This document shows positions 44,851 through 56,073 of a stretch of 64,000 nucleotides of DNA, piece by piece. The notes beneath the pieces are model-generated. The model saw nothing but the letters and a program-made list of their open reading frames with translations, ran no database searches and was not told where the DNA came from. Made by a program: the position numbers and the translations under genes. This stretch comes from Turritopsis dohrnii (lineage: Eukaryota > Cnidaria > Hydrozoa > Anthoathecata > Oceaniidae): NCBI GenBank assembly GCA_027922465.2, contig BQMF02000593.1:162560-226559 (forward strand), read 5' to 3'. The first letter of the stretch is position 1. Every line of letters begins with the position of its first letter.

Positions 44851-47308
44851 TTTACACGAGTAAAAACTTTTTACCGAACTTAACTTCGAAAACATTAGGT
44901 CAAATCCACCATTCCCGTGTACGTACCCCATGATGAAAAAATAAATCATAGAATCGCAACTCAAAAACATCCCAGGCGGCGTCGCTCGCCACCCTTGTTC
45001 AGTATGCGTTGTGTCGCAGAATTTAACTCTTGCAAAAGTTTCTTTTCAGGCATTAATTTTTTAATTCATTTCTTACATTCAGAAAATTTAAAACAGAAAC
45101 AAATTAGCAACATGGCTCAGAATATATATTCATACGCAGAAGAAAAGTAACTTTAATGTAAAAAAACGCAATATATAACTCAGAACCGTTAACCCAGACA
45201 TACAAAACCAAACATTGAATAATATTACAAAAATGATACCTTCCAACTTTTTCTTTTGTTCAAAAGTTACTACTGGACTGCAACCATTAATGAATTTTTG
45301 AAATGATATATTTAGTTCTTCCCAAAACCATCAACATCATGATTAAAACCATGAGTTTCATTTCTTTGTGCTTTTTTTATTATTGCCTAAAAGAATAATA
45401 TTTCAATTGTAATACCGAAAATAAAAAAAAACAAAAAAAAAGGAAATTCAAGTACGCATTTATCCTAAAAACAATAACTAAGAACAAAAATTTACACAGA
45501 AGATAAAAAGTCACAAATAAAATCATACAGCCAAAGTTATATACCTAGGCATAGTACGTAAACGATTACCATAACACAAAATATGCATAAACGCGATAAA
45601 ATATAAACTTAAGAAAAATACAGCCAACAACGCTTATTTTTTGTAGGATAGTTTCATTGCACAGTCATTTAAATTACATAATCCATTCTTCTCTTAAGTA
45701 ACCCTCTCAACATTATAACCCATCATGTGCTTCATTTCTACTTAACAGATGAAAACATTCAAAAAACATATACAAAAAACCTAATCATGCTATGACGAAA
45801 TCTAAAGAAAAACAAAACAAAGTAAAAGAAACTTTGAAAATATATTAACCTTAAAAATAATAATTAAAAACACAAACGTAATGACAGAATTAGTATAGCT
45901 GAAAAATTTTTAACATATGAAAACATTCGTGGAGCCATTTTTTATTTCCAGTTCAAAGCTCCTCCTCTGCGCTGGAAAATTCAAAACACAACAGTAAACA
46001 TCCCTCTTATCCTTTATTTATCCACTAATACTAACTGTGTTTTAACTAAATAGATACTATTTTAACTTTACCTTTCAATACCAATTCACATCATCATGAT
46101 AGTAAACAACAATATTGATCATGTTCTGTAGCCATTATCAAACACTTCTAAACTCTTTTACTTCTATATTTCATACCTGTAAACAAATTAATAACACTCA
46201 ATTAACTTTCCAGCATACTTTCCTATTGTAAACATACACTTTCTATTTGTTTTCTACTGCAATTTCACTACCATTTTTATACAGTGAAAGACATAAAAAT
46301 GCTTTCTTCGTAACTTCATAACTGTGGAGCCATTTTGAAATAAATAAAATAAGGAACAGTTCGTTACCAAAACAAATCAGTAACTGCTCGTGTAGGACCT
46401 GCATCTTTATGATCTGATCGTTTTAACTCTGTTTTTATTCTCTTTTAACGCTGTATTTATTAAATCCGTTTGACTCATGTACTTACGTATATTACTTTAT
46501 ATCTTTTCCAAACAATTTTCCACCGAAAAAAAGTAAAACCATTTTCACCAATGTAAATAAACATCATCCTTTCTTCAACTTCATCTACACTACTTCTGTA
46601 CTGCTGCACTCCCATAACTATTAGATAACTATAAAAAGAAATTCGTAAAATCAGCACGACTTTCTTCCACTCGTTCTTCGTTTGGCTTTTCATCTGAAAA
46701 AACCTATTATATAAAAAAAACAAACATCTGTTCAAAAACTCACCTACGCATGTGTGCTACCTGCTAACTAATCACTTACACACATGCTGCTGCCTGTTCT
46801 TTTATTAATCGTTCGATCTTTCTGCAGCTTATCTTTTAAAAACTTCACTGCACTTCTTCTGTATATCTAAATATGATTTTTCATTGTAAAAAATAACTAA
46901 CTCACTTGCTACCCGTGTTGTTTTATTAATAAGAGTAAAAGTTTAGCAATAAACACGATAATAAAACGTTTTATAATAATAACAATACCTTCGTGCATAC
47001 AAACCTGTGTTTCTTCGTCAGTTCTTTCGTCGATTTGCTGCCTAAAACAATCAAATTTAAATTAAAATATTCGTATACAAAAAGAAACACGTCTTCTTCG
47101 TGAAGTTTCTTGCTCACGAAATGATCGTTGACAAATTTCGAACGAAGAAATTGCATTGCTTGCACTCCTCCAAAGACGTTTTTCGGCTGATTTCCACTGC
47201 GCAAACCAAAAATAACAAAACGGAGGAGCATATACTAATCGCGGAAAATCAAAAAAACGCTCTCTAAAATAAAAGTGGTATGCACACACGCGGATTAGTA
47301 TAAGTAGA
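44851..47308 (-). mobile_element. Non-autonomous Helitron, family iii, inverted sister copy (2458 bp)
   Basis: Read on the minus strand it starts TCTACTTATACTAATCCGCG at 47,308 and ends near 44,851 after the hairpin GGTAAAAA-GTTTTTACTC. It matches the plus-strand copy 36,747-41,913 minus the Harbinger. It also contains the internal GGTGGCGAGCGACGCCGCC hairpin (about 44,977-44,995) followed by non-terminal sequence. A possible exon (GATTGTTTTAG before GCAGCAAATCG, CAG before GTTTGT near 47,005-47,045) is shared between copies; no family recognised. Confidence 0.65.
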
Positions 47309-47869
47309 CTAGTATCTCGCGTAAAAGTTTTTTACGACTTTAATTTCGAAAAGAATCTGCAGAAATAGGACACGTTCCCGTGTGTGTACCCCGTGACGAA
47401 AATTTTAATTACAGATTCGTGACTTAAAAGTCTACCCATGTCGTAAAGCTCGAAAAACTGATCAAAAAAATGTATGGGATCGTTTGGCTACGACAAACAG
47501 TTAAAGAGATATCATCGATCAAAGATTGTGATGACGTCATAGCCGCAGTACCAAATAAAATTTAGGCCCAAATGTTGCGTCACCACATTACCCGTGTCAC
47601 CAACCCTTAAAAACGTCAATTATCCCTATTGGTTCTCGAGATATTTCCCCAAAAACGTCGTGTTCGATTGGGGATGCAATGCAATGAATCCCCCGTGATA
47701 AGGTTAAAAAACTGACGTCACGCCGCGTGCTTTTATACTAATCGTCAATTATCAATGGTCTAACGAAAAAATGACCACGATTAAGAAGATTTTGACCGTA
47801 AATTTTAAAAAAACAAAGCACTCTCTAAAATAAAAGTGGGATGCACACACGCGGATTAGTATAATAAGA
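47309..47869 (-). mobile_element. Non-autonomous Helitron, family ii (561 bp)
   Basis: On the minus strand it starts TCTTATTATACTAATCCGCG at 47,869 and ends CGTAAAAAACTTTTACG, CGAGATA, CTAG at 47,312-47,309. The TGACGTCAT core and the CCAATAGGGATAA block are present. It joins further elements at both ends without spacer. Confidence 0.75.
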
Positions 47870-48434
47870 TAGTATCTCGCGTAAAAGTTTTTTACGACTT
47901 TAATTTCGAAAAGAAACTGCAGAAATACGAGGCGTTCCCGTGTGTGTACCCCGTAACGAAAATTTTAATTACGGAATTGGAAATGGAAAGTGTACCCATG
48001 CTGTAGAGCTTGAAAAACTGATCAAAAAAATGTATGGGATCGTTTGGCTACGACCAACCGTTGCAGAGATATCATCAATCAAAGATTTTGATGACGTCAT
48101 ATCCGCAGTACCAAATAAAATTTAGGCCCAAATTTTGCGTCACCCCTCACCCGTATCATGGACCCCAAAAAACGTCAGTTATCCCTATTGATTCTTGAGA
48201 TATTTCCCCAAAAACGTCGCGTTCGATTGGGGATGCAATGCAATGATTCCCCGTGATCATAAAAAAACTGACGTCAAATGATGCCACGTGCTTTTGGAAT
48301 GATCGTGAAAAAGTGTCTCTCGCCTCTACGTGGTTTTACGTGCACATAAGAGGACGATGACCGTAAATTAAAACTAAATATATCACTCTCTAAAATAAAA
48401 GTGGTATGCACAATCGCGGATTATTATAATAAGA
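47870..48434 (-). mobile_element. Non-autonomous Helitron, family ii (565 bp)
   Basis: On the minus strand it begins TCTTATTATAATAATCCGCG at 48,434, directly after the CTAG of Helitron 4, and ends CGTAAAAAACTTTTACG, CGAGATA, CTA at 47,870. The body is that of family ii. No gene. Confidence 0.75.
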
Positions 48435-48438
48435 CTAG

Positions 48439-50265
48439 CCGCCAGGGCGGTGTCGCTCGCCACCCATGTTCAGCATGTGTCCAGTTCACGAAAAATAAAA
48501 GTAGTAATGTAAAAGTAGTGTAATAAGATTGTTTTCTGGAAAGAACCAAACATCAACATAATAACTTTATACTTAGGTATACAAATTAGCTTTTTATAAC
48601 TACACCTTTTTCTTAAATATAATACAAAAATACAAAAATGAAAAATACGAAAATAGAATGATGAAGAAATTGATACCTTCCAGTGATGATTCTTTCCACT
48701 AATGCAGTATCAGAATAACAAATTCTTTGAATGAATAATATAATGATCTTCACCAACAAAACCAACATCATGATTTATACCATGACATTACACTGCAACC
48801 ATCTTATTATAATATTAACCTAAAAGAATATTATTAAGACCATGAAAATAAGGTTCTGGCAGTGTCTGAGGTAAAAAGAGTGATAATACAAAAGGTTCAG
48901 GTTTCGTAGAACAGCAACAGAAATAACCATAAGATAACATAAATAATATTTTAGTATCACACATCCCACCAAAACTTTTTCAAAAACCCTGTTCAAAAAG
49001 ACCTGCATCCAGTGTAAAAGGTTTTTACAGGTGCCAATAAAGAATGCATGTCTGTTATAATCAGAAAGGCATATATTTTATAAATTATTACTTATTGTAA
49101 TACAAAAGTACAACAAAATATGTTCATCAGAAAGGTGTATTAAATAATGTTTTGATTAAGCATTAACCATTTTCTATGACATTTAAACAGCCATTTCATA
49201 CATCATCGAACTGAAAAATAAGTTGGTGAGGTAACGATAACGATATTATTTCGAACTTCACATAGACGAAATGTTAGATGGAATAAATATCATGAGCAAT
49301 GGATAAGGACGTTGTATGCAATAATTCATTGCTGCCAATCTGTAAATGTAATCAAAAAGTAAGTTGTAAGTAGCAACAAAATTAGCTTAAATGATGGGTT
49401 TGAATTTGACTCACCATTGTTTCCCTCCACATCTAAACTAACTCTAAACATCTGAATAACAATCTTTATAATGTCTAAACCTATAATCATCTACTGCATA
49501 CAGAGAACAATAATCATAATAATTAAGCAGCCTTAAAAACTGATTGGAAACTAAGCTGTTAATCTTTATTTACGATGACAAAAGCCACACCATTTAAAAG
49601 AAAGAAGAAATACATATGAGATGACACTCAATTAATCAGATCTGTAACCCAGTGTGCAAAATCATCAAAAAATCACTGTGATGGAGAGCATCCTCAGTGA
49701 AAATGTGTAGATTTCTCTAGAAATGCACTCCTTTGCAGATATTTTTTAATAAATGTGCTGACTGGGAAAGAATATTTTTAAAATTGTAAAATTTCTGTCG
49801 ACACTAATGCAATACTAATTGATAGAGTGACAGACATAACTAAACACAAATCTTAGGTTAGTAAAAGGACATTGTGAAAGCTAGAATGTCTGAGTACTGT
49901 GATGAAAGAGGTAAGCAAAAGAAATTGGAGGAAATAACTTTATTCTAATAAAATAAACTAACTAACATTACTTAGAACAATAAGATAATAAACATTATGA
50001 AACTACCATACAATTGCTTGTGTCATAGTGCTATTGCATATTGAAAAACGTATTGTTATTGAAAAACAAAGAAACTTTTCAGAAGAACTTATCTCAATGT
50101 ATGGTAGTTTCATACCACCATCAGTTTTCAATTCATTTAAAATGAGTCTATTTATGTTGTCATGAAGAACTTAGGCGTTAAATTTACAGGTGTCGTTATG
50201 AAAATGTGGGCCAGATATTCATTCACCTAAGAGATACCAAAGTATTACCACAAAGAACTGTGTAT
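48439..50265 (-). other. 3' non-coding tail of Helitron 4
   Basis: Between the micro-exon gene stop (50,266) and the terminal hairpin I see only AT-rich sequence with no recognised gene. A minus-strand AATAAAG at about 49,938 could be a polyadenylation signal. Confidence 0.4.
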
Positions 50266-52271
50266 TCACTTAAATGAATTAAAAACTGATGGGGCAAAAT
50301 TATTGTATACAGTGTAATGCCTGTTTTCAGGCACTACACTGGTAACACACTGAGACACTGGTGGTCGTTGTACTTGCTGCGTAGTCGGGGTTTTTTTATT
50401 TTTGTTTTTTTTCCATACAAAATTTGGATGGTCCCGACCCCCAAGTCTTCGCCATACCCGGAATGCTGACTGAGACTGGGGGCCGGGATGACTCCGTCGG
50501 TAGCAGAGAAAGTCTTGGTACGAATCTGCAATATATTGTTGAAATAACTTTTATTAGTAAAGAAGCAAAAGGTTGATATTCAAATTGATAAAATCTATAT
50601 TGATAGAAACTTACATTCCTTTGTAGCAACCAAGGCACCATCTAAAGAAACAAAATTTAATGAAGACAATAATTTTGACTTGTAATGTGTTAACCTTGTA
50701 ATTGAAAGATAATTACCATTCTTTTGCACTGTAGATGCTGATGATGATGAAGCTAAATGAATACAAAATATACTGAATACAATATATACTGCATTATAAA
50801 ACAAACTGAAAGGAATTCCAATTGAAATCCTTACCACTTTTACCACCAGTGGTTGTTACAGAATCTGACAAAGGAAAGTAAAATGTTATAATGTTATAAA
50901 TGTTATAAGGAAAATATTATTAAAGGAAGATATTACCATTCTTCGATGATGTAGTAATGGCTAAATGAAATGACATAAGAGGATTGAGAAAATTGTGACA
51001 TATGGATGTAATTAAACATCAATAAATATGAAGAAGTTATTATGTTAGTAATGTTCATACACAATTCCCAGGTTACAAATACTACATTTAAAAAAAAATT
51101 GAAATGAATTCTGATTGAAATCCTTACCACTTTCACCACCATCATTAGGTGTAGAATCTGACAAAGAAAATGAAAATGTTAAACATGGAAATACATTAAG
51201 AATAAGAATAATATGATTTACTTCTCAAATCTTTCAATGAAACAAAAATATTGCTTACTTCCAGCTATTGACGACGATGATAATGCAACTAAATGAAATG
51301 CAATAAAGTGATTGTAAAAGTTAAAACATGTGGCACTAACAATGGAACATTAATGTGTATCAGCTCTTACTATCAGCTGTTGGTAAAGCTTCATCTAAAT
51401 AAAAAAAATTAAAAAGTGACTGTCATACAAAAATTCCATACACTTGAAAGCAACTATATAGATGGAACATAAAAACGCAATTCAAATAATAATCCTTACT
51501 CTTTTTAAGTGTCTCACTGGTATCTATATCAAATAGAGTAAAAGAAGATGTTATAATGACAGCATACAGAAATCCACAATATATCGTCGACAAATTAGTG
51601 TTCGGAAAAGGGAAGTAGTAGATTTTGACAAAAAAAAATATGTAGGTAGAATGGTATACCTGCTCAGTATAATATAAGAAATAATTTCAATTGAAATCCT
51701 TACCCTGTTTAACATTTTCTTCATTACCAATATCTAATGAAAGAAGAATGATGTTATAATGGCAGCATAAAGCGCAAATACATCATTGAAAAAGTAGTAT
51801 ATATAAGGATATCATAATGGAAAAGAGACATTAATGTATATTGACGCTTACTATTAGCTGTTGAAGAAGCATCTAAATAAAAAAGTTTTAAAAGTAGGCA
51901 TCATAAACTTCATACACTTAAAAGAAAAAAATGAAGAAAACAAAAATTGCAAACATTGAAAACCAAAGTAGTTTCAATAAAAATCCTTACTCGTTTCTGG
52001 ATTTTCTATGTCATCAGTATCTATTGAAGGAAAGGATGATGTTATAATGGTAGTATACAGAAAAGCTTAAGACATCATAAGAGTATGAGAATGAATGCTC
52101 TTTCGAAACCTTTATCTCAAACAAACAATTTTACCTCCATCTAATAATCTATCTTCCGTTTCTGAAATGAAATGAATAGGCTTCAAAAATTTATTTACTT
52201 TAATAGAAAGTTAAAAAAAAAAAAGTTTTACCCTGGGACAATTCCATTGGCTCTCCAAACTGATCTGCCAT
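50266..52271 (-). CDS. Micro-exon gene carried by Helitron 4 (unknown ~213-aa protein)
   Basis: Exons on the minus strand: 52,271-52,232 (ATG, 40 nt); 52,161-52,135; 52,020-51,991; 51,872-51,852; 51,733-51,704; 51,523-51,500; 51,394-51,371; 51,288-51,259; 51,230-51,222 (9 nt, uncertain); 51,157-51,128; 50,960-50,937; 50,864-50,835; 50,752-50,717; 50,641-50,615; 50,525-50,266 (terminal, TGA). Every internal exon has AG before and GT after, a length of 9-36 nt divisible by three, and phase 1, so any exon could be skipped without losing frame. Lengths add to 642 nt, or 213 codons plus stop. The internal exons encode short acidic or Ser/Thr/Asn-rich peptides (ETEDRLLDG; DTDDIENPET). The last exon encodes a basic ~85-aa region with SAFRVWRRLGGRDHPNFVWK. 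No domain, signal peptide or membrane segment is seen. The function is unknown; the design resembles micro-exon genes described in schistosomes, without any claim of homology. Confidence 0.65.
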
Positions 52272-52290
52272 GATAATTATATTTATAGCT
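52272..52290 (-). other. Untranslated start of the first coding exon of the micro-exon gene
   Basis: TTCATTTAG ends just before AGCTATAAATATAATTATC and the ATG. The same acceptor (TTCATTTAG) precedes the first coding exon in Helitron 3. This suggests that an upstream untranslated exon is spliced on, although the TATAAATA could also be a core promoter. Confidence 0.45.
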
Positions 52291-52394
52291 CTAAATGAAG
52301 AAAAAACAAAAGTTACAATCATGGAGAGATAATATGGAGCATGCCCTGACTTTTGGTTCATGAATTGTTCACAAAGTTTGCTTCAGGAACAATT

Positions 52395-52447
52395 CATGGT
52401 AACGGAGTACACGGCGAGAACGTAAGTCAATGGGACTTGTACTCCAC
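52395..52447 (-). other. Conserved leader, likely 5'UTR exon of the micro-exon gene (copy in Helitron 4)
   Basis: On the minus strand TTTTTTTAG precedes GTGGAGTACAAGTCCCATTG and the block ends GTTACCATG, nearly identical to 35,236-35,288. The ATG opens only 4 codons (ATG AAT TGT TCC TGA). Conservation in two otherwise diverged copies points to a function in expression. Confidence 0.5.
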
Positions 52448-52552
52448 CTAAAAAAACAACAAAACATACAGACTGTTCATTAGGTACAAAGTTGCCAAAC
52501 AACAACAATTTAAACAGTGGCCACACCAAATGTTTACGATACACTTATAATA

Positions 52553-52925
52553 AGCCACAACATCAAACAGTGGCTGACGTACAGAAAAAGCCACAACAAC
52601 TATCAACAGCAGCCACTCTGTAGGTATTTAAACTACACTTATAATAAACCACAACATCAATCAGTGGCTGACGTACAGAAAAAGCCACAACAACTATCAA
52701 CAGCAGCCACTCTGTAGGTATTTAAACTACACTTATATAAGCCACAACATCAAACAGTGGCTGACGTACAGAAGAAGCCACAAAAACATCAACTGTGGCC
52801 TCTACTGTAGGTATTTAAACTACACACTTATAATAAGCCACAACATCAAACAGTGGCTGACGTACAGAAGAAGCCACAAAAGAATAAACTGTAGCCTCTA
52901 CTGTAGGTATTTATGCTATTTTGTT
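52553..52925 (-). repeat. Minisatellite, about 94-bp unit, four copies
   Basis: CCACAACATCAAACAGTGGC followed by TGACGTACAGAAAAAGCCAC recurs four times head to tail with small differences between copies. It lies in the 3' flank of the Rep-helicase in Helitron 4. Helitron 2 has only one to two diverged units at the same place (29,110-29,250), so the array expanded within this copy. Confidence 0.75.
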
Positions 52926-52958
52926 ATATAACCGAATAGGCCACGACAATCACAACAT

Positions 52959-55590
52959 TCACAGCAACACCTGTGGAAAGACAACATTTTGAGTATACAT
53001 CTTTCCATTAATATAACCTTGCTTACCCGTACCGGCAACTTTGATTTTAACATTACCAAATGCTTTTGCCCTTGAACAGGCAACATACAACTGTCCATGG
53101 GAAAAACACGGTTTCTGCAAAAACAAACCAATTTTATCAAACGTTTGACCTTGGCTTTTGTTAATAGTAAAAGAGTATGCCAACCGAATAGGAAGTTGTC
53201 TGCGCTTCAATACAAAAGGCATACCTTGTCGGATGGTGACAATTGTACTCTAGGTATAAAAATCAGCTCCCCAACTGCTGACCCTGTCAAAACTTCAGCC
53301 TTAATAAAGTTATGCAACAATTCACGAACAATCAAGCGGGTGCCATTGCAGAGACCCTTCCTGATGTTCAGATTCCTCAAAAGCATAATAATAGCCCCAG
53401 TTTTAAGTTTCAAACAATGTGGAGGCATACCAGATGGTGTAATACTATTCAGAAAATCAACAGGATAGTTTTGCCGCTCTTCTTCATCGTCACACACCAC
53501 TTCATCAGCACTGTAATAGCAAACTGCATCTCCAGGCAGTCTGTCCAACACCTCATTATTAATGATCAATGATTGGTCATTTGTTGGGGTCAGAATGGCT
53601 GTGGTGGCATATTCGTGAGGCTCCAGTCCGTCGTACATAACAGATATAATCGAAGTATCTTTAGGAACAACACAACAATCAGGAATTTCGATGGAACCTT
53701 TAGCAGGTTCGCTTTGTTTCGTTGGAAGTTCACCATTGCCAAGTTGCAACAGCCAAGTACAGAATTCTTGCTCTTCCGGTCTGGCTCTCATATTTTCAGT
53801 GAAAGAGTATTTCGCCACTGATGCCCATAACACAGAACTGGTCAAGCAAACTTCAATAACATCGGTTGGCTTTCCCTTTTTCACAACCGGCAAACACTGA
53901 CGAAAATCTCCACCCCACAAAAGAACCTTGCCACCAAAAAGTGCATCACTGCCACAAATATCCTTGAGTAATCTGTCCACAGCATGGAAAACATGGGTAG
54001 AAACCATAGTCGCTTCATCAATCAGAAACAGGTCGACACTTCGAAGGTATTCTGCATGTTTCGATGCTGGTGTTACATTACATACGCTATTTTCTAAAAC
54101 AGGAACAGGCAAACGAAATAATGAATGCAATGTACAACCACCAGACAGTAAGGTGGCTGCAATACCTGTATATGCAGCAGTAGCAACTTTCCAAACTCTG
54201 GCTCTGCATGCTGCAATAACATAATTGTATGTAAAAGTCTTACCTGTGCCTGCCGGTCCGTCCAAATAAAACAATGTTTCAACTTGTGCTAAACCATCAC
54301 GCACATTCGAAACTGCAGACAAAATGGCGTCTGCCACAACTAACTGCTGTTCGTTAAGCAAAGGCCTTACCTGTTCAGCCCTGTCGATGTAAATATTTAC
54401 ATCAACTTCTTCCTGAGCAACCTGTTGAACCAATTCAGGAAGATTAAACTGTGTTAAAGTCATTCCAAATTGTCTCAGGACATTATCAATATAACCCAAA
54501 ACCCTTTGCTCAGCTTGAGCAACAGCCAATGTTCGAAGGTAGTCTTCACACAGATTCCCCTTGAATGTATTCCACAATTCAAGAGGATTAGAGGGCTCGC
54601 AGTGAGTCAAAATAGTAACAAACAGTTGTCTAAGCTGTTGGGGCATTTGAAACGTTGAAGCCTCTTCCAATGTATTGTGCCATTCTGCATCATCTTGCAG
54701 AAGACGTCTGGCAATACATGCTTCTCGGAATGTGTCGTAAACAACTCCATTGAAAGTACGCAAATCCTCGAAAGACGTAGCACCTGCAACATGCAACAAC
54801 AAAACTCGTAGAAAAAAACGTTCTCCTTCTGACGGTCGAGCATTGTATAACCGAGCAACTATTGGTTTTAATGTCTTTTTTCGTTTTTTCCATTTTTTCT
54901 CCTTATCATGAAAAACATAATGATACGGAATATCTGAGTAAAGATACCGTCGTGCATCAGGATCGTCTACGTTCAGATTAAACCATGCTGTCAAGTGACT
55001 ATCCTTTAATGCCCCTTCAGCAGCTGCCTCCTCTTCACCAGCTCTAAAATAAACTTGATGGCGATCAGGTAAATGAACAGCTAATCGCTTAATAGTATGC
55101 GATTTTTCATGCATAGAGAATTCAAATATTCTCCATAATGCTTCAGGTGCACTGACATATCGAGCATCCAGAAATGTTTTTATTTCGTCATGTCCCAAAC
55201 GTTCATTAATCTCCACATTAGCACGATCATGTCCCTTGTAAACATATTTAAAGAGATATTTCACGCTCCTGATCGTGGTACATGCTTCCAAATTTATGTG
55301 AGCATTATACTTCTTGGACAACCACGGACAGTATGGAACTACCCATTGATTATCTAAGTCCACATTTCTTACCCTCACAGTACGGCCATTGTTACGTCTG
55401 CGATAGAGTGGATACCCATTTGCATTCATTTGGGTCGTTTCACAAAATTGCTTTGGAAAATCCTTGGTGCAGTTGCCATCATCTCCCATACAAACTGCAT
55501 TAGGGTTAGCATTCCCACAGGGACATACATGACTTGATGATATTATGAAGTTCTGGTTCCTGTTCAGGATCTGGTATTTCAGCAGAGATT
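52959..55590 (-). pseudogene. Helitron Rep-helicase, copy 4 (5'-truncated, two frameshifts)
   Basis: It begins after the HUH motif, so the nicking site is lost. The tyrosine motif KYLFKYVYKG and all helicase motifs are present (GPAGTGKT, LIDEATM, GGDFRQCLP, TINKSQGQTF, SHGQLYVACSRA). Compared with copy 2, an 8-bp deletion lies near 55,527 (ATTCATGG missing after AAGTCATGT) and a net 1-bp loss near 53,226 (CGACAAGG for CGACTCAGG) shifts the frame shortly before the last 87 codons. Otherwise the two copies differ by scattered substitutions only, so the duplication is recent. The long middle frame (53,207-55,489) is open for 760 codons. Confidence 0.85.
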
Positions 55591-56073
55591 TGATGATGAT
55601 GTACGGGGGTGGGGGGGTAGATTATGTTTTTCTATAGTAAAGTCTTATATTTTCTTGAAAAAGCGCTCCGATTTTTTTTCACCCTCCGTTGCGGATGTTC
55701 TGACTAAATCATATAGCTGGAGACCACCCTTTTGTCAAAAGTTGCGCATGCGCGTAGATGTTAGATATGTGTTTATTTACTTTTCAGTGTTGAAATGGTT
55801 TGCAGGTGGTATGTTTTGAAGTATAACCTATAGTCTGCAAATTGTTGATTACTGGTTGGCAGGTGTAGAATGTATTACAATAGGTTTTGGTTCATTGTTT
55901 ATTTTTAAAAGTTAATGTTACAATGAAAGTAGAAACATAACAAGTAAATATTGATATATAACCTTAGTAACCAAGAGTAAATATAATTTTCATAAGCAGC
56001 GTTGCCACAATAAAAAGAAAAAAAATTAAAACCAAATTAAAAATAAAATTATTATAAAATAATAGAAAAAACA
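55591..56073. other. Junction between Helitron 4 and the virus-like block
   Basis: A G-rich run (GGGGGTGGGGGGG, 55,605-55,617) and unassigned AT-rich sequence occupy this stretch. I see no inverted repeat or integration-site duplication that would mark the end of the virus-like element, so where it stops is unknown. Confidence 0.4.

Larger units (their letters stand above)
48435..55590 (-). mobile_element. Helitron 4: 5'-truncated, with Rep-helicase and micro-exon gene, intact 3' end
   Basis: Read on the minus strand, it starts inside the Rep domain at 55,590 (ISAEIPDPEQEPE), passes through the helicase, a minisatellite, the conserved leader and the 15-exon micro-exon gene. It ends with the hairpin region GGTGGCGAGCGACACCGCC, CTGGCGG and CTAG at 48,438-48,435 followed by T. 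It shows that the micro-exon gene lies between the helicase and the 3' terminus, hence inside the element. The helicase part is nearly identical to Helitron 2. Confidence 0.75.

Noticed and set aside
46475..47231. Minus-strand open frames of 75-86 codons in the family iii Helitron
   Set aside because: Frames are not maintained between the two sister copies; only splice-like signals are shared, so no protein is claimed.
52553..52925. Regularly spaced repeats as a CRISPR array
   Set aside because: The units are contiguous ~94-bp tandem copies without variable spacers, inside a eukaryotic Helitron.
53097..54893. Many 60-120 codon plus-strand frames opposite Rep-helicase copy 4
   Set aside because: They are antisense to the conserved helicase; the mirror-image frames occur opposite copies 1-3.
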